Notes under the pieces: model-generated | Databases searched by the model: none | What the model was told of the DNA's origin: nothing | The model's input: only the letters and a program-made list of their open reading frames with translations | Program-made: the position numbers and the translations under genes | Source of the DNA: Planctomycetota bacterium | GTDB taxonomy: Bacteria > Planctomycetota > Brocadiia > JAJRTI01 | Assembly (NCBI GenBank): GCA_024278415.1 | Contig: JAJRTI010000194.1 | Span: 1-5,414 of the forward strand | Direction: 5' to 3' | DNA length: 5,414 nucleotides | Part shown: positions 1 to 5,414 of the stretch, in pieces | Numbering within the stretch: the first letter of the stretch is position 1 | Layout: each line of letters starts with the position of its first letter

Positions 1-35
1 AGCGGCCTGCGTCCGCAACCCTGGGCTAGAAGACA

Positions 36-86
36 GAAGCCCGTTGGGCTTCGGGATTGCGCTTCCGTTGGTTGAAGCGTAATCCC
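36..86. repeat. Two back-to-back hairpins
   Basis: The first hairpin is GAAGCCC (36-42), loop GTT, GGGCTTC (46-52), a perfect 7-bp stem. The second starts at the next base: GGGATTGCGCTTC (53-65), an 8-nt loop (66-73), GAAGCGTAATCCC (74-86). That is a 13-bp stem with one position that would be a G-U wobble in plus-strand RNA. No T-tract follows on either strand, so an intrinsic terminator is unlikely. Two abutting stems suggest a REP-like repeat or a structured RNA rather than chance. Confidence 0.6.
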
Positions 87-155
87 GCAAAGGGCGTGAT
101 GTCCAAAGCCCGGCGATTGTGGCACTTGGCTGAAATGTTACTTTTCGGCATCCTT

Positions 156-255
156 CCCAGCGCGGCGCTCGTTTGCCCGCTGACGCGACCGAACGAGCTT
201 GCACTGGGCTATGTTGTGATGCGCCTTCGGCGCATGTGCATTCTGCGCCGGCGCA
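156..255. repeat. Cluster of three inverted repeats
   Basis: A long imperfect hairpin spans 156-208. CCCAGCGC (156-163) faces GCACTGGG (201-208) with one mismatch, and GCTCGTT (167-173) faces AACGAGC (192-198) perfectly, leaving an 18-nt loop. It is followed by ATGCGCC-TTC-GGCGCAT (219-235), a perfect 7-bp stem, and then by the perfect 12-bp palindrome TGCGCCGGCGCA (244-255). Together with 36-86 this makes a regular string of hairpins without coding potential. Dispersed structured repeat is the preferred reading; function is unknown. Confidence 0.5.
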
Positions 256-401
256 CCACGGGAATGAACGCCCAGTTTACTACGTACGTTCAGACCTGCA
301 CCCTTTTTAAAGAAACCGGACAAGGCGGGGTTCGCCCGCAACCCAAGGCCTCCGGCTGTCATGGATCAGAGGCAAGACGTGGCGTGTGGAGGGCAGGTGC
401 T

Positions 402-472
402 GCGTATTGCGTATTGCGTATTCGGATCGCGATCCGAGATTCGCAATACGGAATACGGAATAAGCAATACGC
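402..472. repeat. Heptamer inverted array around a 14-bp palindrome
   Basis: Three exact copies of GCGTATT run at 402-408, 409-415 and 416-422. The perfect palindrome CGGATCGCGATCCG follows at 423-436. After it come near-complementary heptamers GCAATAC (443-449), GGAATAC (450-456), GGAATAA (457-463) and GCAATAC (464-470). The outer ends GCGTATTGC (402-410) and GCAATACGC (464-472) are exact reverse complements, so the whole array can fold into one long imperfect hairpin. The 7-bp period matches that of the repeats at 5240-5349, which are of different sequence. Confidence 0.75.
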
Positions 473-515
473 TGCCAAGAGTGCACCCATACCGCGCAAC
501 TTCTCGTTTTTCGCG

Positions 516-529
516 ACCGTTCCAACGGT
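516..529. repeat. Small inverted repeat downstream of the BamE-like frame
   Basis: ACCGTT-CC-AACGGT is a perfect 6-bp inverted repeat about 34 nt beyond the stop of the 563-784 frame. It could mark the 3' end of the minus-strand transcript. However, what follows on the minus strand is CGCGAAAAACG (A-rich), not a T-tract, so I do not call an intrinsic terminator. Confidence 0.25.
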
Positions 530-562
530 GAAGGCGCTAAACGCGGGACGCTGCACGCTCCA

Positions 563-784
563 TCAATAGTCCGACCATCGCTTCTCGATGCGCGTGACCC
601 GCTCGTCTTGGAAGTAGATCGTGTAGCGCCAGTTGTTCTCGGAGTAATACCAATACGCGTACTTGTAGCTCATGCCCGAACTTTGGCTGCTGTTCGCATA
701 GTTGGGTCCGCCCTTGATTGCGCGCACTTCGTTTTGGCGCATGCCTAGAGCAGCCACGCGCGCGGACGCATACTTCCTGAGCAC
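563..784 (-). CDS. BamE/SmpA/OmlA-like domain, in-frame continuation past a TAG
   Basis: This frame encodes 73 residues if read from the GTG at 784. It is the same frame as the exported-protein gene at 794-1741, separated only by TAG (796-794) and codons for Arg-Lys-Lys. The protein has the BamE/OmlA pattern: GMRQNEVRAIKGGP (residues 14-27), an aromatic strand YKYAYWYY (40-47), then a final strand YFQDERVTRIE. This order repeats that of the C-terminal domain of the upstream gene (PDEVKKAFGPP, KYDYIYY, FDFRNGKLTEVE), so the two are probably tandem homologous domains. There is no good ribosome binding site before the GTG and no signal peptide, so independent translation looks weak. Likely readings are a 3' part cut off by a nonsense mutation, readthrough, or a sequence error. 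About 76 codons after the TAG remain open, which argues that any inactivation is recent. Confidence 0.5.
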   Translation of the reverse strand: MLRKYASARVAALGMRQNEVRAIKGGPNYANSSQSSGMSYKYAYWYYSENNWRYTIYFQDERVTRIEKRWSDY

Positions 785-793
785 CTTCTTGCG

Positions 794-1741
794 CTACTTG
801 CCGGACAATTGCTGGCCGTTCAGGAAATAGACATCGCTGTCCGGCACATCCCGCCGGCTACAACTCACCTCCACCTCCGTGAGCTTGCCGTTGCGGAAGT
901 CGAACTTCGTCTGGACCGGCCCCTCCTTGTAGTAAATGTAGTCGTACTTCGTGGTCTGGCCGTCGTTCTCGCTTGTGTTCGAGTTGACGCGGGAAGGGGG
1001 GCCGAAGGCCTTCTTCACCTCGTCGGGATTGATCTTCTTGAAGTCGATTTCCTGGTAGAGCGCGATCTGCCAGATGGGCGTCTTTTTCTTGCGCTTGCCC
1101 TTCTTTTTGCGCACGAACGATGGCAGGGCCTCGTCCGCGCCGCCGGCTGCGTCCGCCTTGTGCGCTGCGTAATCCTCCTTCGTCATCCACTTCCCGCCGA
1201 CCTTCTTGTGCTTTAGCGCGACGTGTGCGCGGGCGTAGTTGGGGTTGATGGCCAACGCGGCCTCATACAGATTCTTGGCCGCTTCCCGGGGCAGGTAGTA
1301 GCGCTGGGGGGAACTCGCGGCCCAGCGGCCCGCGTCGTAGTAAGCCTTGGCCGAGGACTTGGCCTCAGCCTGCTTCTTCTGTGCGTCGAACAGCTCCTTC
1401 GCGAAGGACCGGGCGATCGCGGTCATGTGCTCCGCGTGGCACCACTTGAGCAGCTTCGCTTCGCCTCGCTTGTCTCCCGGCTTGAGCGCTGCGCGCTTGG
1501 CATCGAACTGCTTGCGGAAGTCCTCTTCGTACACGATGCGCGCGACGTCGTCCTTGGGCACGGTCTTGGCCCGCGGGATGCGGATGCGCGCGGTCTCCAA
1601 CGGCAGCAACAGCCAGGAGTCGCCCTTGTCGACGACCTTAGCCTCCAGGAAGTAGCCCTTCTTGAAGTGGACCACGTCGGACCATGCCGCGCCGGTTGCG
1701 AATAGGGCCATGCACACAACTGCACTGAGACGTCTTGCCAT
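794..1741 (-). CDS. Exported protein with SH3-like, TPR-like and BamE/OmlA-like parts
   Basis: The product has 315 residues. The ATG at 1741 is chosen over upstream in-frame starts because GGAGGGA lies 4 nt before it and a signal peptide begins there: MARR, a hydrophobic stretch, and probable cleavage near residue 21. Residues 22-73 (VVHFKKGYFLEAKVVDKG ... VARIVYEE) resemble small SH3-like domains common at the start of planctomycete exported proteins. Residues 74-150 look helical. Residues 154-195 resemble one TPR followed by a GGKWMTKEDY motif. A very basic linker (RKKKGKRKKK, 211-220) leads to a BamE/SmpA/OmlA-like domain (about 223-292) with PDEVKKAFGPP and KYDYIYY. No lipobox cysteine is evident, so a periplasmic rather than lipidated protein is expected. 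BamE itself belongs to the outer-membrane assembly complex, but this fold is widespread and the role here is unknown. The gene has its own candidate promoter. The frame stops at a TAG and then resumes into a second similar domain. Confidence 0.8.
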   Translation of the reverse strand: MARRLSAVVCMALFATGAAWSDVVHFKKGYFLEAKVVDKGDSWLLLPLETARIRIPRAKTVPKDDVARIVYEEDFRKQFDAKRAALKPGDKRGEAKLLKWCHAEHMTAIARSFAKELFDAQKKQAEAKSSAKAYYDAGRWAASSPQRYYLPREAAKNLYEAALAINPNYARAHVALKHKKVGGKWMTKEDYAAHKADAAGGADEALPSFVRKKKGKRKKKTPIWQIALYQEIDFKKINPDEVKKAFGPPSRVNSNTSENDGQTTKYDYIYYKEGPVQTKFDFRNGKLTEVEVSCSRRDVPDSDVYFLNGQQLSGK

Positions 1742-1745
1742 GATG

Positions 1746-1752
1746 TCCCTCC
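1746..1752 (-). promoter_or_regulatory. Ribosome binding site for the exported BamE-like protein
   Basis: The minus strand reads GGAGGGA, then CATC, then the ATG at 1741. This is a strong Shine-Dalgarno match and fixes the start at 1741 rather than at the in-frame ATG-type codons 20 to 45 codons further upstream, which would add a non-hydrophobic leader overlapping the promoter. Confidence 0.8.
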
Positions 1753-1771
1753 GGTCGAATATCCGAATCCC

Positions 1772-1794
1772 ACGTGTCGCACGATTACACACGT
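1772..1794 (-). promoter_or_regulatory. Inverted repeat in the 5' untranslated region
   Basis: ACGTGT (1772-1777) and ACACGT (1789-1794) form a 6-bp inverted repeat with an 11-nt centre. The left arm overlaps the palindrome CACGTG (1771-1776), and an alternative small hairpin CGTG-TCG-CACG exists at 1773-1783. It lies just downstream of the predicted transcription start of the exported-protein gene, where an operator or RNA hairpin would act. Chance is quite possible for so short a repeat. Confidence 0.3.
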
Positions 1795-1802
1795 CGCGGC
1801 CC

Positions 1803-1830
1803 ATTCTATCTCCAGGCCGGTTCAAGTCAA
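1803..1830 (-). promoter_or_regulatory. Sigma70-like promoter of the exported-protein gene
   Basis: On the minus strand TTGACT (1830-1825, 5 of 6 to TTGACA) is followed by a 16-nt spacer and TAGAAT (1808-1803, 5 of 6 to TATAAT). The -35 box includes the TGA stop of the upstream glycosyltransferase gene. Transcription would start near 1796, giving a leader of about 55 nt. This suggests the exported protein is expressed separately from the glycosyltransferase pair. The consensus used is the E. coli one and may differ in this lineage. Confidence 0.5.
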
Positions 1831-3824
1831 CCACCGTACCATTTTGCGATCCGATGGATGTCCACCCCAAGGGCATAAGCCAGGATGACCTTCCGGTTGA
1901 GCAGCATCCTGCGCCAGGGGCCGCGCTCCTGCCAGCGCCGCGCCGAGGTCACGACCTCGGCCGGCGCGATCGCGACGTAGCCCATGCGGTTCAGGCGCAC
2001 CACCAGGTCGAAGTCCTCCATGATGGGCAGGTCGGCGAACCGGCCCACCCGGCGGAATATGGCCTTGCGCATGAACAGCGCTTGGTCGCCGTACGGCAGG
2101 CGAAGGCGCCGAGAGCGCATGTTGCTGGCCCACTCGAACACGCGATACGCGCAGCCCGGCGCATCGAGCCGAATCTGGAACGCGCCCGAACTCACGCCGC
2201 GGCGCTTGAGGATGGCGCGCACGTGCCTGGCGTAGTCCGCTGGCAGGCGCGTGTCCGCGTGCAGGAACAGGAGGGTGTCGCCGGTGGCGTGTTCCGCGCC
2301 CAGGTTCATTTGCGTCGCGCGCCGGCGGGGGCCCCGGAGCACCCGCGCTCCATGCCGCCGCGCCACGTCCGGGGTGCCGTCGTCGCTGCCGCCATCCACC
2401 ACGATGATCTCCACGCCGGGCGCCCGCGCCGCCGCGAGCGTACGCGGCAGGTTCTCGGCTTCGTTGAGCGTGGGGATGATAACCGAGATGCGGCCGCGGC
2501 GCTCAGCCCGCTCCCGCGCGTGCTCCCACACTGGCAAATCCTCGGGCCGATCCACGTCGGGTAGCGGCATGAGGGTGGACGCGGCCGCGCCCGCGCGGCG
2601 AGCCGCGGCGAGGCTCTCGTCGAGGACTGTGTCCGTGCTCCAAGTGATGCCCTGGAACAGCCCCGGCACCGCGCGGCGCAGGCCCACGAGATAGTACCCG
2701 CCGTCGGTGGCCGGGCCGAACACAACGTCGCTGTGGCGCAGGGAATCGAACGCCTTGCCCACGATCTTGGAGTTCATTCCCGGGCAGTCGGTGCCCACGA
2801 TGACGACGCGCTCCATGGGCTCGTCGAGTGCGCGGGCCGCGGCGCGGCACATGTGCTCGCCAATGTCGCCGGGGCCTTGTGGCGCGTAGCTCAGATCTTC
2901 GCCGAGCCACCCGCGCAGGCGCGCCTCGTCGCCGCCGGCGTACGCGATCTCGATGGCGATGCCGGTGCGTCGGCGCAGGCGCCGCGCCCATCGGAGGGTG
3001 TGCTCGGTCATGGCGCGCTGAAGGCGAGCCGCGCCCTGCCTCCCCAGCGCGGGGATGAGCCGCGTCTTGGTCTTGCCAGGCTCCGGCCAGCGCGCAAAGA
3101 CCACGAGCCGGCCCCGCGGCGCGCCGCCGAAGCGCCGCGGCTGGCAGGCCGCGAGGAAAATCGTGCCGAGTATCTTCGTGCCTGCTGCAACCACGCCCCG
3201 CAGCGTGCCGCTGATCTTCGACTGGCCGATGCGCCGGCGATAGCTCACCGGCGTCTCCTGCACGCGCACCCCGCGTAGGGCTGCCTTCACCTGCATCTCG
3301 ACAGTCCAGCCGAAATCTGGATCGCGCATCTGGAGCGCTTCGAGCGTCGAGTAGCGGATCGCCCGGAACGGCCCGAGGTCGCTGAAGCGCTTGCGCCACA
3401 GGAGCCGGATCAGTGCGCAAGCGAGCCAATTGCCGAACTGCTGCTGCACGCTCAGTGCGCCAGCCTCGCGCTCGCCAAGCGTGCGCGAGCCGATGACCAG
3501 ATCGGCTTCGTTGGCCGCGATGGGATCGACGAGCCGGTCCATCTCGTCCGGGTGGTCGCTGAAGTCCGCGTCGAGGAACACCACCACGTCAGGCCGGCCG
3601 AGCGCGGCAATCCCTGCCAGGCAGGCGGAGCCATAGCCGCGTCGCGGCTCATGGACCACGCGCGCGCCGGCCGCTCTGGCTACGTCAGCCGTGGAGTCAG
3701 TCGAGCCGTTGTCCGCCACCACCACATCATCCACCCACTTGGGAATCGCGTGGATGACGCGGCCGATGGACCGCTCTTCGTTGAGCGCGGGGATGACGAT
3801 CGCTACCGATGCTCCGCGCCTCAC
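1827..3824 (-). CDS. Three-module transferase: DPM1-like GT2 + TIGR04282-like + TIGR04283-like GT2
   Basis: The product has 665 residues, probably cytoplasmic or peripheral to the membrane, with no clear transmembrane helix. The GTG at 3824 is chosen because AGGAGG lies 6 nt upstream and it overlaps the previous stop as GTGA. Module 1 (about 6-230) is a GT-A family 2 enzyme like dolichyl-phosphate sugar synthases: VIPALNEE (10-17), ADNGSTDST, metal-binding DAD (85-87), and YRRRIGQSKISGT (195-207). Module 2 (about 239-437) fits TIGR04282 (rSAM/selenodomain-associated transferase 1, DUF2064): FARWPEPGKTKTRL (243-256), GTDCPG (344-349), GPATDGGYYLVGL (370-382). Module 3 (about 446-665) fits TIGR04283 (transferase 2): VIIPTLNEAENL, VDGGSDDGT, LHADTRLP (521-528), GDQALF, PIMEDFDLVVRL. 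Each module has about the length of a stand-alone protein and keeps its motifs, so all may be active. Members of the last two families occur near arsenosugar or radical-SAM loci. The true sugar and acceptor are unknown; module 1 may supply the neighbouring GT-C enzyme. Confidence 0.88.
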   Translation of the reverse strand: MRRGASVAIVIPALNEERSIGRVIHAIPKWVDDVVVADNGSTDSTADVARAAGARVVHEPRRGYGSACLAGIAALGRPDVVVFLDADFSDHPDEMDRLVDPIAANEADLVIGSRTLGEREAGALSVQQQFGNWLACALIRLLWRKRFSDLGPFRAIRYSTLEALQMRDPDFGWTVEMQVKAALRGVRVQETPVSYRRRIGQSKISGTLRGVVAAGTKILGTIFLAACQPRRFGGAPRGRLVVFARWPEPGKTKTRLIPALGRQGAARLQRAMTEHTLRWARRLRRRTGIAIEIAYAGGDEARLRGWLGEDLSYAPQGPGDIGEHMCRAAARALDEPMERVVIVGTDCPGMNSKIVGKAFDSLRHSDVVFGPATDGGYYLVGLRRAVPGLFQGITWSTDTVLDESLAAARRAGAAASTLMPLPDVDRPEDLPVWEHARERAERRGRISVIIPTLNEAENLPRTLAAARAPGVEIIVVDGGSDDGTPDVARRHGARVLRGPRRRATQMNLGAEHATGDTLLFLHADTRLPADYARHVRAILKRRGVSSGAFQIRLDAPGCAYRVFEWASNMRSRRLRLPYGDQALFMRKAIFRRVGRFADLPIMEDFDLVVRLNRMGYVAIAPAEVVTSARRWQERGPWRRMLLNRKVILAYALGVDIHRIAKWYGG

Positions 3825-5239
3825 GTGGCCCCTCCTGCCTTGCGGCCGGCCCACCATTCCCACCCGAGCAGACACCACACGGGCACGTATTCGGCCCACA
3901 CCACGCCGTTGTCAAAAAGGCTCGCGTTCATGTCGAACCGGAGGTAGTAGATCGGGAGGAGGGGAGTCAGCAGGAGCAGCGACACCCGCAGCTCGAATGC
4001 CAGGAAGGGCACGAGCCAAACATAATACCAGGGGAACTGCGTCGGGCTAAGGAGGAAGAGCGCCGCGACGGCCCACATGAACCGCCGCGCGACGTCGCGG
4101 GGCGCGGCCGCGTCGCGGCGCACGAGCCAAGCGATCCACGCGAGGAGCAACACGAACGCGATGGCCCGCGCGGCAAGCGGTGCTAAGCCGGCAATGCTGG
4201 GCGCGAGTTTGCCAATGCCCTGGCATGGCCAGAGGATTAGCATGAAGAGCGCGTCGTTCATCTCCCAGCGCTTGCCGTACGCGGCAAAGCCGGAGTCGGA
4301 GCCGATGCCTGCCGCGAGGACCGGCGCGTAGAGCACGGCCGTGACGACGGCGAAGGTCGCGGCCGCGGCAAAGAGCCGCCGCGGTTGCTTCAGCAGCGGA
4401 CGCCACACGACCGGCAACAGAATCAGCGGCCAGACCTTGGCCGCGGTAGCCAGTGCGAGGAGGAGCGTGCTCCAAACCGGCCGGCCGCGGACCGCGAGCA
4501 GCAGCGCGGCCAGCAGAAACGGCAGCAGCACCAGGTCCATGTGCGCGCTGTTGAAGCCCTCCTTGACCACGAGCGGGTTCCACCAGTACACCGCGGCCAG
4601 CGCGGCGGGCAAGCGCAGTTCGCGCAGCAACGCCAGCAGGAGCACGAACGTCGCGATGTCGAACGCGAGCAGCACCGCGCGCCAGGCCCAGAGCTGCCAG
4701 GGCCCCAGCCAGTGTGCGATTGCGAACGCGGCCTGCGCGACGGGCGGGTAGATGGTGCGGATGTCGGGATGGTTCACGCGCGCGTTCACGGGCTCGGACT
4801 CGGCCGCGAGCGCGCGCAGCTTGGGCAGGTCGGAGTCGGCCGCGGCGTCTGGCGCGTGCGTGTAGGGGTTGAGGCCATGCGCGAGCACGCCACCGTCCCA
4901 GAGGTAGCGAAAGAAGTCGTCCTCAAGGATCGGCGTGGAGGGCAACATGAGCCCGCGCATGACGAGGCCGGCGACGAACACCCCGGCGATCGTGCGCCGG
5001 CTCGCGGCCCGCGGCGCCACCAGCACTGCGGCGATGTAGGCGGCCCCGGCCGCGGCCATGAGCAGCACGAACGCGAAGATCGGCCGCTCCTCCATGGGGC
5101 TGCCGTACGCGAAGCGCCGCGAGAGCGCGAGGAGAGCCGCGTGGCAGCCAATGAGCGCGAGGCCAAGGCTCACCCACCAGGCGTGCCGCCTCGTCATGCT
5201 CTTCGCGGGCGACGACTCTTCGATCTGTTGGCGGTCGTC

Positions 5240-5248
<9 letters not shown>
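3821..5248 (-). CDS. Polytopic GT-C glycosyltransferase, GT87/mannosyltransferase-like
   Basis: The product has 475 residues and about 11 to 13 hydrophobic segments, the first at about 24-42. GT-C enzymes transfer a sugar from a polyprenyl-phosphate donor on the outer face of the membrane. The typical acidic first loop is present: PILEDDFFRYLWDGG (106-120), with candidate catalytic acid among D110, D111 and E109. NPYTHAPD (127-134), NHPDIRTIYPPVAQ (159-172), FNSAHMDLVLLPF (232-244) and SPTQFPWYYVWLVPF (401-415) follow, a pattern like GT87/DUF2029 and bacterial mannosyltransferases. The exact sugar and acceptor cannot be read from the sequence. The ATG at 5248 lies within a tandem heptamer repeat and has no Shine-Dalgarno site; ATG at 5197 (residue 18, MTRRHAWW, just before the first membrane segment) is a credible alternative. 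Its stop overlaps the GTG of the fused transferase gene, so the two are cotranscribed. Confidence 0.82.
3831..3836 (-). promoter_or_regulatory. Ribosome binding site of the fused transferase
   Basis: A perfect AGGAGG lies inside the last codons of the GT-C gene, 6 nt before the GTG at 3824. It settles the start and removes the 25-residue Arg-rich leader that a longer reading would add. The GTGA overlap implies translational coupling. Confidence 0.85.
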
Positions 5249-5310
<62 letters not shown>

Positions 5311-5316
5311 TGTCCC

Positions 5317-5349
5317 CCATCAACCATCAGCCATCAAACCATTAACCAT
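5317..5349. repeat. Degenerate heptamer array (CCATYAR)
   Basis: CCATCAA (5317-5323), CCATCAG (5324-5330), CCATCAA plus one A (5331-5338), CCATTAA (5339-5345) and a partial CCAT (5346-5349). It is a third heptamer family, with less exact copies than the neighbouring array. It occupies most of the remaining gap between the upstream stop at 5362 and the GT-C gene, so little unique sequence is left for a promoter. Confidence 0.75.
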
Positions 5350-5361
5350 ATCCGCCACACC

Positions 5362-5414
5362 TCACCGCTGCCAGGCCATGAGCTTGTTGAAGACCTTCTT
5401 GAGCATCGGCGTCA
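5362..5414 (-). CDS. C-terminal end of an upstream gene, product not recognised
   Basis: Reading from the window edge, the minus strand encodes TPMLKKVFNKLMAWQR, then a TGA at 5364-5362. An upstream gene in the same direction, ending 113 nt before the GT-C start, fits the gene order. The basic amphipathic ending gives no family. Only 16 complete residues are visible, so even the frame is a moderate inference based on composition and orientation. Confidence 0.4.
   Translation of the reverse strand, partial: TPMLKKVFNKLMAWQR

Larger units (their letters stand above)
1..562. other. Gene-free, hairpin-rich intergenic region
   Basis: I find no credible gene in this stretch. The open frames on both strands translate hairpins and heptamer repeats, have no recognisable domain and lack convincing ribosome binding sites. 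The stretch holds several inverted repeats (36-52, 53-86, 156-208, 219-235, 244-255) and a heptamer inverted array (402-472). The 9-mer CCGCAACCC occurs directly at 13-21 and again at 336-344, which could mark the edges of one repeated unit. The general look (CCCTGGGC-type motifs next to short GC hairpins) reminds me of dispersed intergenic repeats in planctomycete and verrucomicrobial genomes; that is memory, not a search. A structured RNA or a decayed mobile element are alternatives. Confidence 0.6.

Noticed and set aside
516..529. Intrinsic terminator of the minus-strand transcript
   Set aside because: The stem is short and is followed by an A-rich stretch rather than a T-tract on the minus strand.
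57..569. 170-codon open frame on the plus strand
   Set aside because: It translates the hairpin cluster and the heptamer array (giving RIRIAIRDSQYGIRNKQY-like text), has no domain and no good ribosome binding site.
794..796. TAG recoded as an amino acid such as pyrrolysine
   Set aside because: Nothing in the window (no pyl genes, no special downstream element) supports recoding; the other stop codons visible here are TGA, which proves nothing either way.
1742..1876. Longer 360-residue start for the exported protein
   Set aside because: It would place a charged 45-residue leader before a normal signal peptide, overlap the end of the transferase gene and the promoter, and ignore the GGAGGGA at 1746-1752.
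1662..2564. 300-codon open frame on the plus strand
   Set aside because: It lies antisense to the well-supported transferase fusion, is rich in Arg, Ala, His and Pro as expected from GC-rich shadow frames, and shows no domain.

Overview
This is a GC-rich bacterial segment in which every convincing gene lies on the minus strand, so transcription runs from the right edge to the left. The secreted protein (SH3-like start, TPR-like middle ending in a GKWMTKEDY-type motif) and the short tandem heptamer repeats between genes are features I associate with Planctomycetota and neighbouring lineages (Verrucomicrobiota, Hydrogenedentota and similar environmental genomes). The phylum is an inference from style and was not tested by a search.

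Layout, in transcription order. (1) 5362-5414: the last 17 codons and stop of an unidentified gene cut by the window edge. (2) 5240-5349: three adjacent families of 7-bp tandem repeats. (3) 3821-5248: a polytopic membrane glycosyltransferase of the GT-C type, whose predicted ATG lies inside the repeat array. (4) 1827-3824: a 665-residue cytoplasmic protein fusing three transferase modules. These are a DPM1-like family 2 glycosyltransferase, a TIGR04282-type module (rSAM/selenodomain-associated transferase 1) and a TIGR04283-type family 2 glycosyltransferase (transferase 2 of the same pair). It is translationally coupled to gene 3 by a GTGA overlap with a perfect AGGAGG. (5) 1742-1826: a short intergenic stretch with a good sigma70-like promoter overlapping the stop of gene 4. 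(6) 794-1741: an exported protein ending in a BamE/SmpA/OmlA-like domain. (7) 563-793: after one TAG the same reading frame continues into a second BamE/OmlA-like domain. (8) 1-562: no credible gene, but a series of hairpins and a 7-bp-repeat inverted array around a perfect 14-bp palindrome.

How the genes may work together: the first module of the fusion looks like a polyprenyl-phosphate sugar synthase, and GT-C enzymes use polyprenyl-phosphate sugars as donors. The coupled pair could therefore make a lipid-linked sugar in the cytoplasm and use it outside the membrane. The other two modules belong to families often found near arsenosugar or radical-SAM loci, but no such partner is visible here. 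The exported BamE-like gene seems to be a separate transcription unit.

The points most worth a second look are the three-module transferase fusion, the in-frame TAG between two homologous BamE-like domains, and the heptamer repeats on both sides of the gene block.
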